A DNA stretch of 13,419 nt. It comes from Balneolaceae bacterium UBA1514 (lineage in GTDB: Bacteria > Bacteroidota > Rhodothermia > Balneolales > Balneolaceae). The DNA lies in the NCBI GenBank assembly GCA_002323515.1, contig DCQQ01000037.1, positions 1 to 13,419 on the forward strand. The letters are read 5' to 3'. Both the position numbers and the translations under genes were made by a program. Positions 6,595 through 13,280 of this stretch are shown in pieces (position 1 is the stretch's first letter; each line of letters opens with the position of its first letter). The notes under the pieces were generated by a model, which saw nothing but the letters and a program-made list of their open reading frames with translations, ran no database searches and had not been told where the DNA came from.

Positions 6595-7329
6595 TCAGAA
6601 ACTTAGCTGTTCTTTGGCTTTGTCGAAAAAAGCCTTATCAACTACGATACGCCCACTACTTTCATCGAAAATGATTTTGTTCATCCGGCGCACTTCTACC
6701 TGAGTTTGAGGAGGAAGGCTCATACCAAATGCGGCTCCTCGGTCCATTGCAACTACAGCAATACCATTATTTAGGCCATCTCGCAATCGATTGTAATTGC
6801 GAAGATATCGAGGATCTATATTCTTGAATACTTCTTCTCTCTTAACAATGAGCTGGTCTTCTTCATCCTGTGTACTGCTCATGACCGTATCCAGGTTAGC
6901 TTTCATTTTGTCAAGATCGGCGCGTACATCATCCAGTTTTTCATCAATAATCGCTTTTTCTGGAGCAACTAACTCTTTGCGTTTTTTGGCTTCTTCTATT
7001 CGATGATGAGCTTTTTCAATAACCTGTTTTTGGACCTCTATTTCTTTAGTGAGAGCATCATACTCCCGATTATTTCTGACTATGAGTTGCTGTTCCTCGT
7101 ACTTTGATACTTTTTCTGTGGAACTAGTTATATCCAATTCAAGCTGATTCAATTCAACAGATAAGTCTTTGTCTTCTTGCTCTAATTTGGCTTGTTTGGC
7201 CTCTAAACGAGCAATGTCGGTTTCAACATCCAAAATATCTTCTGGAAGGTCTCCTCTTAGCTGTTTTAGTTCATCAATTCTACTATCGATATACTGGAGA
7301 TTAGCGAGTTGCTGCAGTACTTCTTTCAT
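6595..7329 (-). CDS. Coiled-coil protein of the C4 zinc-ribbon (DUF164) family, all cysteines lost
   Basis: The protein has 244 residues. Residues 1-180 form a long charged coiled coil (antiparallel hairpin type, with an NNREYDALTKEI segment at the turn characteristic of this family). The C-terminal 57 residues retain the family framework: the MSLPPQ motif at 203-208 and SGRIV at 225-229. In typical members this region carries two Cys pairs (a CxxC-type knuckle before LPPQ and CxxCGRIL after it). Here the first pair is replaced by AAFG (199-202) and the second by DESSG (222-226). The whole protein contains no cysteine, so it cannot bind zinc in the usual way. The function of the family is not established; a nucleic-acid-binding role has been proposed from the fold. 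It is the second gene after the Nif3-like gene with a 5-base gap, a widespread pairing. Confidence 0.82.
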   Translation of the reverse strand: MKEVLQQLANLQYIDSRIDELKQLRGDLPEDILDVETDIARLEAKQAKLEQEDKDLSVELNQLELDITSSTEKVSKYEEQQLIVRNNREYDALTKEIEVQKQVIEKAHHRIEEAKKRKELVAPEKAIIDEKLDDVRADLDKMKANLDTVMSSTQDEEDQLIVKREEVFKNIDPRYLRNYNRLRDGLNNGIAVVAMDRGAAFGMSLPPQTQVEVRRMNKIIFDESSGRIVVDKAFFDKAKEQLSF

Positions 7330-7334
7330 GTATG

Positions 7335-8399
7335 TTATTCAGGTGTTTGATGGGTTTTTAATTCTTGGTCGGGTAGATATACATTCATGGGATTGGTAAT
7401 TCGTTGAGTCATCAGCACATCAACCTGCTCAAATGCTTCACTGAGTTCATTCTTTAGTACCTCTACAATAGGGTACTCGCTTTCATAATGCCCCACATCC
7501 AACAGCATAAAATTCTCTTTTTCCAGAAAATAGTCATGATATTTAATGTCGGACGTAACAAATGCTTGTACTCCTGCTGCTATAGCTTCTTTTTTTAGCA
7601 TAATACCTGAGCCTCCACAAACCGCTACCTTTTTTATGCGATCTACAGAACCTGAATATCTGATTGCTTTCAAATTGAGTACTTTAGATACTAGGTGTAG
7701 AAATTCATTCATCCCAACGCCCTCTTCTGGGTAGTGCCCAATGACTCCATAACCATAATTTTTTGAGGGAGATGCTAACTGAGTTACTTGAAATTTTCCT
7801 TCTTTCAGTAATCCTTCTTTTTTTAGCCCAGCTTTTAATTCCTTTAACAAATGCTGATCAATAGTAGCTTCAAAACATACAATACCGTCAGATCTATTTT
7901 CTACATTAAAAAAGTGCGCATCCTCAGCCGAATAATAGTTTAACAGTTTTAGGACAGCCCCAGGTTCTTCGTGCGTAGTAACCAGCCTTATTTTTCTTGA
8001 AATTGCCTCACTAGCCTTTAAAAAACGTAGACCATCTAATCCAAGCGTATTTGCTAAAGCAAATGAAACTCCATCTAGTGCTGCATCTAAATTAGTGTGA
8101 GCAACCAGTAGGGCTATATCATTTTTAATAAGTGAGTAAATAATTCGACCTTGTGAGTGCGTCGGATTTATGCGTCCAATTTTACTGAAGATGAGGGGAT
8201 GATGAGCGACAATCAGATTACATCCCTTTTGAATCGCTTCTTCAACAATTTCTTCGGTCACATCTAAACAGGTAAGTATACTAGTAACCGGGGTGTCTGG
8301 ATTTCCAACCAACAATCCAACATTATCATAATCCATTTTGACGCTTGGAGGAGCCCACTGATTCAAAAAGGTTGATATTTGTCGGATGTGTAAACTCAC
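7335..8399 (-). CDS. Nif3-like dinuclear metal centre protein
   Basis: This NIF3/YbgI/YqfO-family cytosolic protein forms toroidal oligomers with a two-metal site. Some members are annotated as GTP cyclohydrolase I type 2, but the physiological role is unsettled. Visible metal ligands are AHHP (H66, H67), AHTNLD (H101, D105) and GHYESE near the C-terminus (H304, E308). CGGSG (about 265-269) and TSDIKYHD are the conserved second-half motifs. Its 354 residues make it the long form: an inserted domain between about 130 and 235 separates the two halves, as in YqfO and SA1388, where the insert has a PII/CutA-like fold. The ATG at 8397-8399 starts MSLHIRQI, just before the conserved first helix and the DNVGLLVG motif. 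It heads the minus-strand unit with the coiled-coil gene and rnpB downstream. Confidence 0.93.
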   Translation of the reverse strand: MSLHIRQISTFLNQWAPPSVKMDYDNVGLLVGNPDTPVTSILTCLDVTEEIVEEAIQKGCNLIVAHHPLIFSKIGRINPTHSQGRIIYSLIKNDIALLVAHTNLDAALDGVSFALANTLGLDGLRFLKASEAISRKIRLVTTHEEPGAVLKLLNYYSAEDAHFFNVENRSDGIVCFEATIDQHLLKELKAGLKKEGLLKEGKFQVTQLASPSKNYGYGVIGHYPEEGVGMNEFLHLVSKVLNLKAIRYSGSVDRIKKVAVCGGSGIMLKKEAIAAGVQAFVTSDIKYHDYFLEKENFMLLDVGHYESEYPIVEVLKNELSEAFEQVDVLMTQRITNPMNVYLPDQELKTHQTPE

Positions 8400-8477
8400 T
8401 TATCTTCCTGAACTATGAGAGTGAGGAATTGAAAAGTGACTCGAACAATAGGTGCCTGAGCATGATAAGCACGAGTA

Positions 8478-8510
8478 GAAAGGTATGTACATCTTAAATT
8501 TCAGTACCAA
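8478..8510 (-). promoter_or_regulatory. Possible promoter for the Nif3-like operon
   Basis: On the minus strand, TTG (8510-8508) is followed after 22 bases by TACCTTTC (8485-8478), one mismatch from TAnnTTTG. The leader to the ATG would be about 70 bases. A plus-strand promoter for yggS in the same 199-base divergent gap could not be placed with confidence; TAAATTTC at 8495-8502 is the best box but lacks a TTG partner. Confidence 0.4.
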
Positions 8511-8598
8511 AAATTGGTTAACTTCAATTAATAGTGAGTTTTAAAAATAAGGCTAATAACACTAAGTTAAAAGTAATAACATTTATTTATCCTACTCT

Positions 8599-9282
8599 AT
8601 GTCTGAACTAACAGAACAACTAGTAAAAATAGAAGAATCAATTACGCAACAATGTCTTGCGGGTGGGAGAAACAGAGAAGAGATAACCTTAGTGGCGGTG
8701 AGTAAGACCAAGCCATTGCACATGATCGAAGAAGCCCTTGCCGCAGGACAGCGTCATTTTGGTGAGAATAGAATGCAAGAACTACAAGAGAAAGCCGAAT
8801 CCTTGGACCACGATGACCTAAAGTGGCATATGATTGGCACACTTCAAACCAACAAAATAAAGTTTATCGCAGCGCATGTACATTGGATTCATTCGGTGTT
8901 CAAAGTAAAACAGTTAAACGAAATTAATAAGCGAGCAGCTCAACATAACCGAGTTATCAACGTCCTAATTCAGATTAATATAAGCGAAGAACCCCAAAAA
9001 GGTGGTTGTGAAGCTGATGAATTAGACGAATTGCTTACCCATGCACGAACACTTGACCATCTTCTTGTTCGTGGACTTATGGGTATGGCTAAGTTTACCG
9101 ATGATGAGACTGCAATTTCAGACTCTTTTGAGTTACTCCAAAATCTTCAGCAGCGCCATAATACTAATTATCCTGAGTTAACCGAACTCTCGATGGGAAT
9201 GAGTAACGACTATGCTTTAGCTTTGGACAAGGGTAGTACCATGCTCCGAATTGGGAGCTCTATTTTTGGAAGTAGAGCCTAG
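8599..9282 (+). CDS. yggS: PLP homeostasis protein, YggS/PROSC (PLPBP) family
   Basis: This single-domain TIM-barrel protein binds pyridoxal 5'-phosphate and balances free PLP and amino/keto acid pools; no enzymatic reaction is established. The 227-residue length is normal. Motifs are AVSKTKP at 33-39 with the PLP lysine K36, FGENRMQE (about 54-61), WHMIGTLQTNKI (about 75-86), INISEEPQKGG, RGLMGMA (about 160-166), the phosphate-loop SMGMSNDY (about 199-206) and GSTMLRIGSSIFG at the end. The ATG lies directly before the first helix. It is divergent from the Nif3-like gene, and a small hairpin separates it from the next operon. In many bacteria yggS sits near septation genes, and the DivIVA-domain gene downstream agrees with that. 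Confidence 0.95.
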   Translation: MSELTEQLVKIEESITQQCLAGGRNREEITLVAVSKTKPLHMIEEALAAGQRHFGENRMQELQEKAESLDHDDLKWHMIGTLQTNKIKFIAAHVHWIHSVFKVKQLNEINKRAAQHNRVINVLIQINISEEPQKGGCEADELDELLTHARTLDHLLVRGLMGMAKFTDDETAISDSFELLQNLQQRHNTNYPELTELSMGMSNDYALALDKGSTMLRIGSSIFGSRA

Positions 9283-9289
9283 ATTTATT

Positions 9290-9310
9290 AAGGTTAGCGT
9301 TCAACCTTTT
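9290..9310 (+). terminator. Short hairpin after yggS
   Basis: AAGGTT (9290-9295) and AACCTT (9303-9308) form a 6-bp stem with a 7-base loop, followed by two more T residues and then CATGCTTTTTT. The stem is short and AT-rich, so termination may be partial. Confidence 0.4.
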
Positions 9311-9330
9311 CATGCTTTTTTCGTATTGTG

Positions 9331-9363
9331 TTGAATAAATTTTTGGAATAATGTATAAGTTTA
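9331..9363 (+). promoter_or_regulatory. Possible promoter of the PspB-like/DivIVA/phosphorylase operon
   Basis: TTG at 9331-9333 and TAAGTTTA at 9356-9363 are 22 bases apart, and the second is one base from TAnnTTTG. Transcription would begin about 10 bases before the ATG at 9380, giving a very short leader. The surrounding sequence is AT-rich, so the match could be accidental. Confidence 0.35.
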
Positions 9364-9379
9364 ATTAATACCTCTATTT

Positions 9380-9631
9380 ATGTTATTTGGTTTACCCTGG
9401 TTTGCTGTTATTGCGATTGTCGCCATTGGTGGCGGAATGATTTTTTCGTACAAAGAAAAAGAACTGAACCTTGAAGAAAAGAGGCTCTTTAGTGCCAGAG
9501 AGGCCAATCATTTACGTGGGCATATCGAACACCTGCAACATCGAATAGAACAGTTAGAACACAGGGTCAACGATGAGCCTACTGTTGGACGGCAGGATGA
9601 CAATCAAATTCTAAAAAGAACAAAGATATAA
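9380..9631 (+). CDS. Small single-pass membrane protein with coiled coil, PspB-like shape
   Basis: The protein has 83 residues. Residues 3-23 form one hydrophobic, glycine-containing membrane segment. Residues 24-67 are highly charged with a heptad-like pattern (the segment from ELNLEEKRL, and HLQHRIEQLEHRV near 51-63), so the protein should present a cytosolic coiled coil. Size and layout resemble phage-shock protein B (N-terminal TM, then a short coiled coil), but I see no decisive PspB motif and neither pspA nor pspC is adjacent. It begins an apparent operon: the DivIVA-domain gene starts five bases after its stop. A role at the membrane together with DivIVA is an inference from that spacing only. 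Confidence 0.75.
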   Translation: MLFGLPWFAVIAIVAIGGGMIFSYKEKELNLEEKRLFSAREANHLRGHIEHLQHRIEQLEHRVNDEPTVGRQDDNQILKRTKI

Positions 9632-9636
9632 GCAGT

Positions 9637-10353
9637 ATGAAATTAACACCGCTCGAAATTAAACAGCATCAATTCGATAAATCTCTTCGCGGTTATGATG
9701 TTGGAGAGGTTCAATCCTTTTTAGCCTTAGTGGCCAACGAAGTGGAACAGATCCAACAAAATAACAGTGAGTTACAAGAACAAGTACAAGGGCTCAATAA
9801 GAGAATAACCCACTATGAGAAGGTGGAAGCTGCCATTCATGAAACCCTACAAACCACAAAGGAGTCGGTAGCTCAAAAAATGGAGCAGGCTAGAAATGAA
9901 GCTAAAACTACTATGGACCGGGCTCATATGGAAGCTGATCGGATGATTCAAGAAGCGCAACAACAACGCACCACCATACGGCAGGAGATGATACGATTAC
10001 TCGAACGCCGAGATGAAATGATTCAAAGCTTTCAACAATTTTTAGACAACAATAAGGGTATGGTCGAAAAATTTGCGGCCAACGAATTCCATATTTTCGA
10101 TTCCATCGATGAGTCGGATGCTTCCCCATCTGTCTCAACCAAGCCTAGCCTAAATCAAACTAATAACCCCTCGATATCCAACACGAGTGGCAAAACAGCT
10201 GATATCACCATCAACCCGAAGGCCGATGATATGTTAGCCGGTGACCAAGACGTAGAATCAGAACCAAATACCCCTGAAAAAAAGAAGGAAACATCCAGCT
10301 CAAGTCTAGATGACGATGACTTCATGAATACCTTCTTAGACGAATTAGACTAA
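9637..10353 (+). CDS. DivIVA domain-containing protein
   Basis: The 238-residue protein opens with the DivIVA membrane-binding domain: LTPLEIKQHQFDKSLRGYD at 3-21, where L17-R18 occupies the place of the exposed Phe17-Arg18 pair of Bacillus DivIVA, followed by EVQSFLALVANEVEQI. A long coiled coil follows from about 25 to 135, rich in Gln and Glu. After about residue 150 comes a Ser/Thr/Asn/Pro-rich, probably disordered linker. The protein ends with an acidic peptide, SSSSLDDDDFMNTFLDELD, whose amphipathic FMNTFL core looks like a docking peptide. Family members mark negatively curved membrane at poles and septa and recruit partners for division, growth or chromosome anchoring. The partner here is unknown. 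It is cotranscribed with the PspB-like gene (5-base gap) and the phosphorylase gene (12-base gap). Confidence 0.88.
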   Translation: MKLTPLEIKQHQFDKSLRGYDVGEVQSFLALVANEVEQIQQNNSELQEQVQGLNKRITHYEKVEAAIHETLQTTKESVAQKMEQARNEAKTTMDRAHMEADRMIQEAQQQRTTIRQEMIRLLERRDEMIQSFQQFLDNNKGMVEKFAANEFHIFDSIDESDASPSVSTKPSLNQTNNPSISNTSGKTADITINPKADDMLAGDQDVESEPNTPEKKKETSSSSLDDDDFMNTFLDELD

Positions 10354-10365
10354 CAAGATTACCAT

Positions 10366-11202
10366 ATGTCAAGCAATCCATTACAACAAGCTAAAATTCA
10401 GCGAGCTGAGGCTGTTACATTCATTAAAGAACGCCTACCCATTGACCCAGAATACTTGCTCATATTGGGAACTGGCTTAGGGCAATTAGCGGAAGAAATG
10501 ACTGTTGAATTAGAATTGCCTTACAAGGAGATACCTCACTTTCCTGTCTCCACAGTAAAAAGCCATGCCGGTAAACTATTAATAGGATCTCTAGGCGGTA
10601 AATCCATAATGGCAATGCAAGGGCGGTTTCACTATTATGAGGGCTATTCCATGAATCAAATTGCCTTCCCAGTTCGAGTTGCTAAGATGTTAGGAATACA
10701 AACGCTGTTAGTAAGCAACGCCTGTGGCGGATTAAACCCCAATTTTGAGCGTGGAGATATCATGCTCATTAACGATCATATTAATTTCTTAGGGGATAAC
10801 CCTCTAATTGGCCCAAATGATCCTGATTTAGGTCCTCGATTTCCAGATATGTCCCAACCTTACACCGAGCGTTTACTGGCCACAGCCGAGCAAGTGGCCC
10901 TCGATGCAGGGATAAAAATACATCAAGGAGTATATTTAGCCGTATCTGGACCAATGATGGAAACCAAGGCAGAATATAGATATATACGACAATTAGGCGC
11001 CGATGTGGTGGGCATGTCCACAGTACCAGAAGTGATTGCGGCAGTACACATGAGTATGGAGGTGCTCGGGATTTCGGTAATCACCGATGAATGTTTCCCC
11101 GATGCTCTTGAACCTGTAAGCCTGGATGATGTGTTAGAGGCCGCCGCTATGGCAGAACCGCAATTAACACGTATAGTAGTGGGTGTACTGGAACGACTTT
11201 AG
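10366..11202 (+). CDS. punA: Purine nucleoside phosphorylase, trimeric PNP/MTAP family
   Basis: This enzyme catalyses phosphorolysis of purine nucleosides to base and (deoxy)ribose-1-phosphate in the cytosol, for purine salvage. The 278-residue length is typical of the trimeric class. Phosphate and ribose site motifs are GTGLG at 35-39, KSHAGK with H67, and GRFHYYEGY with R87, H89 and Y91. Base site motifs are SGPMMETKAEY with E199 (human PNP Glu201) and GMSTVPEV with M217. The base-specifying Asn243 of human PNP is Asp241 here, and the position of His257 is Leu253. The segment TDECF...PVSLDDVL resembles the corresponding part of 5'-methylthioadenosine phosphorylase, so 6-amino purine nucleosides or MTA are possible substrates. 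The rest of the protein is PNP-like. It is the last gene of the three-gene operon; a weak hairpin follows. Confidence 0.93.
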   Translation: MSSNPLQQAKIQRAEAVTFIKERLPIDPEYLLILGTGLGQLAEEMTVELELPYKEIPHFPVSTVKSHAGKLLIGSLGGKSIMAMQGRFHYYEGYSMNQIAFPVRVAKMLGIQTLLVSNACGGLNPNFERGDIMLINDHINFLGDNPLIGPNDPDLGPRFPDMSQPYTERLLATAEQVALDAGIKIHQGVYLAVSGPMMETKAEYRYIRQLGADVVGMSTVPEVIAAVHMSMEVLGISVITDECFPDALEPVSLDDVLEAAAMAEPQLTRIVVGVLERL

Positions 11203-11210
11203 TCTTTTTT

Positions 11211-11237
11211 GGTCACTTTAGTGATTGAATCTTTTTT
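11211..11237 (+). terminator. Weak hairpin and T run after the phosphorylase gene
   Basis: GGTCAC (11211-11216) and GTGATT (11221-11226) can form a 6-bp stem (two G-U pairs) around a TTTA loop. The sequence CTTTTTTT follows four bases later (GAAT between). It is a poor but plausible intrinsic terminator. The remaining gap to 11349 shows no clear promoter; TATTTTTC at 11272-11279 is the nearest box to the -7 consensus. Confidence 0.35.
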
Positions 11238-11349
11238 TCTACTTAAACACTTATTTATCCACAAAAACCCGTATTTTTCCACTTGCTCTTGACTAAGGGT
11301 GCCAAATTCAGCTTTTTGAAGAAAACTTAACCATCATTGCTCAATTCAT

Positions 11350-12105
11350 ATGCGATACAGCCATTCCGACGATGAACTGTGGGACGAATACCAGTGGGAT
11401 GCACATATTTCAGAAGTAGAGAAAAAGAGTGATCAATTAAGGAAATTCATCACCGCGGATCCTCGTGGTGGGTCTACCCCCCGCTGGATTACTTTACTCG
11501 AGGAAAGTGTTAGTGAAGATGACGCTTTCGAAGCCTATGTAGAAGAAGAACTACTTCTAGACGAGGCCTATTTCCCAGATGACGAAGATTGGGAAGACGA
11601 AGATGAGTTTGATGAAGATGAATTTCCATTTAACGCTCTAGAAGAATATGACGAAGAAGCGGAAATGGATTTTGACGAAGGAGAAGAATGGAAAGCCTTA
11701 AGCGAGGATTTTGCGTATTCGAACTACGGAAGTTTAAATAATTTACGAATATACTCTCGTTCAAAAAATCTTGCTATTGACGTCTTACGATGGGCACTAT
11801 CAATCGGTGAAAAACACCAAAGCCCAGAAATTGACGATTTTATTGAAGAAACCTTAAAAATAGGGGCCAAATTAGCCGGGGGATACTCATTTGGATTTGA
11901 CCATGAATACATGGGGGCCAACATTGCTTACACCAAACGATCTTTGTTGTATGCAAATAACGGATTAAATCGATTAGTGCAAATAAAGGGAAAGGGATTA
12001 TTCAAAAAATCCGAATATCTAGGCCTTCATGAATGCTTTCATGAATTACGAAACGATATTGGTGTTTATGTCCAAGAATTACGCGATCGCTTTCATCGCG
12101 GATAA
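11350..12105 (+). CDS. Unrecognised very acidic protein with S23/IVS-like four-helix C-terminal half
   Basis: I do not recognise this 251-residue cytosolic protein. Residues 1-55 are mixed helical. Residues about 55-115 are extremely acidic, with runs of Asp and Glu broken by Trp, Phe and Tyr (FPDDEDWEDEDEFDEDE at 75-91). From about residue 120 the composition becomes normal and helical. This C-terminal part follows the pattern of the 23S-rRNA intervening-sequence (S23/bvIVa-like) four-helix bundle: a first helix near 135-155, then KIGAKLAGGYSFG at the place of the family's IPANIAEGYGR, then IAYTKRSLLYANNGLNRL at the place of its FLYIARGSLAELETQL, a KKSEYLGL turn, and a last helix ELRNDIGVYVQEL. 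Identity is low, so this is a fold-level inference. There is no signal peptide or membrane segment. It stands alone on the plus strand and its stop is five bases from that of the convergent asparaginase gene. Confidence 0.75.
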   Translation: MRYSHSDDELWDEYQWDAHISEVEKKSDQLRKFITADPRGGSTPRWITLLEESVSEDDAFEAYVEEELLLDEAYFPDDEDWEDEDEFDEDEFPFNALEEYDEEAEMDFDEGEEWKALSEDFAYSNYGSLNNLRIYSRSKNLAIDVLRWALSIGEKHQSPEIDDFIEETLKIGAKLAGGYSFGFDHEYMGANIAYTKRSLLYANNGLNRLVQIKGKGLFKKSEYLGLHECFHELRNDIGVYVQELRDRFHRG

Positions 12106-12110
12106 AAGAA

Positions 12111-13151
12111 TTACTTCCAAATAGCTACGGTCTTCTCTCCACCTTCGCTTTGTGATGCGCGGAACATAGAACCCGTGTTCGTTTCCATTGAGATATTACC
12201 CTCTCGATCTACAGCGATAAATCCAGCCTCTCCTTCATTCAATAATTCATACACCAAATAATCCATCGACTCATTCAAACTAGCGCCTGTATAACGCATA
12301 TGGCTAGCCAAGCGATGAGCAGAAACATTAAGCATAATACGTTCTCCCCAACCGGTTGCAGACACCGCGACTTGATCATTGGCATAGGTTCCTGATCCAA
12401 TTATGGGCACGTCACCAACCCTTCCATACCTTTTGTTGGTCATTCCTCCTGTTGATGTGCCTGCTACTAAGCGGCCCGTTTTATCTACGGCTACGCAACC
12501 AACTGTTCCCATTTTCCACCCATTATCAGGTTGTGATTCCAAATATCCCTGGTTTTCATTGGCCCGCTTCCAAGCTTCATATCGAGCCGGTACTTTAAAA
12601 TATTCTGGATCTACTCGCTCTACGATGGTTTGATCTGCAAACTGCTCGGCACCGTCTCCAGCAAATAAGATGTGTATCGATTCTTCCATGATAATACGGG
12701 CCAAAGATATTGGATGTTTAACCGTAGTCAGACCAGTTGCTGCTCCCGCGTTCATCTGTGAACCATCCATAATTGCCGCATCTAACTCATTCTTTCCTTC
12801 GCTGGTAAAAACCGCTCCACGGCCTGCATTGAATAGTGGGTTGTCTTCTAAAAAACGAACGGTCTGTTCAACGGCGTCTAGTGATGAACGACCTTGTTCT
12901 AAAATATCTACCCCTATGGCCAATGCGGAATCTAAAGCAGCCATATATCGTGCCTTTCTTTCTTCTTGCATATTGGGAGAGACATAACCTGCTCCACCGT
13001 GCAATGCAATCGCCCATTTTTGTTCATGAGCCTCTTGCATTGTTGTGTTTCCAGACATTTGAGCAGTTACCGTCGACAATCCAAAGGTAAAAAAACCAAA
13101 GAAAGTCACTAAAAATATAGTGGGTAAAAAAGAAAAAGTTCGTTTACACAT
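12111..13151 (-). CDS. Exported isoaspartyl peptidase/L-asparaginase (Ntn hydrolase, T2 family)
   Basis: This is an N-terminal-nucleophile hydrolase that cleaves isoaspartyl dipeptides and/or L-asparagine. The precursor is 346 residues. It has a signal peptide: basic MCKR, a hydrophobic core at about 6-26, and a likely cleavage after VTA (residue 30), so it acts in the periplasm or outside. The mature enzyme starts with LHGGAG (50-55) and has GRGAVFTSEGKNELDAAIMDG in the alpha chain, which also carries GAATGLTTVKHPI. Self-cleavage should occur before Thr216 in the KMGTVGCVAVD motif. Downstream are GTSTGG, the RVGD substrate residues (R244, D247), PIIGSGTYA and ATGWGE. All catalytic parts are present. 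The gene converges with the acidic-protein gene with a 5-base gap and no hairpin terminator. Confidence 0.95.
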   Translation of the reverse strand: MCKRTFSFLPTIFLVTFFGFFTFGLSTVTAQMSGNTTMQEAHEQKWAIALHGGAGYVSPNMQEERKARYMAALDSALAIGVDILEQGRSSLDAVEQTVRFLEDNPLFNAGRGAVFTSEGKNELDAAIMDGSQMNAGAATGLTTVKHPISLARIIMEESIHILFAGDGAEQFADQTIVERVDPEYFKVPARYEAWKRANENQGYLESQPDNGWKMGTVGCVAVDKTGRLVAGTSTGGMTNKRYGRVGDVPIIGSGTYANDQVAVSATGWGERIMLNVSAHRLASHMRYTGASLNESMDYLVYELLNEGEAGFIAVDREGNISMETNTGSMFRASQSEGGEKTVAIWK

Positions 13152-13187
13152 GTATCAAAATATTCGTTTATAGCCTAATTATGATGG

Positions 13188-13214
13188 ATTATACAAGAAA
13201 AGTCTACTCATCAA
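13188..13214 (-). promoter_or_regulatory. Possible promoter of the asparaginase gene
   Basis: The minus strand contains TTGATG (13214-13209) and TATAAT (13193-13188) about 37 bases before the ATG. The spacer is 15 bases counted sigma-70 style, or 18 bases from the TTG in the Bacteroidota style. The first is short for sigma-70 and the second box is not a TAnnTTTG match, so the call is tentative. Confidence 0.3.
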
Positions 13215-13246
13215 AACTTTTTTTTAAAAAAGATTTAAGTATTTCT

Positions 13247-13275
13247 AAAAGGCCACTTCTATAGAGTGGTTTTTT
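13247..13275 (-). terminator. Hairpin terminator of the PID-CTERM-like gene
   Basis: AAAAGGCCACT (13247-13257) pairs with AGTGGTTTTTT (13265-13275) with two G-U pairs and a 7-base loop. It is flanked by A on one side and T on the other, so it can act in both directions. It lies directly after the stop of the minus-strand gene and upstream of the asparaginase gene, so it insulates the two. Confidence 0.7.
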
Positions 13276-13280
13276 TTGAC

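Noticed and set aside
9380..9631. Calling the small membrane protein PspB
   Set aside because: Only size and TM-plus-coiled-coil layout agree; there is no diagnostic motif and no psp neighbours, so only the resemblance is reported.
12670..12987. Plus-strand open frame of 105 codons
   Set aside because: Antisense to the catalytic part of the asparaginase gene, whose protein motifs are intact; the frame is a shadow.
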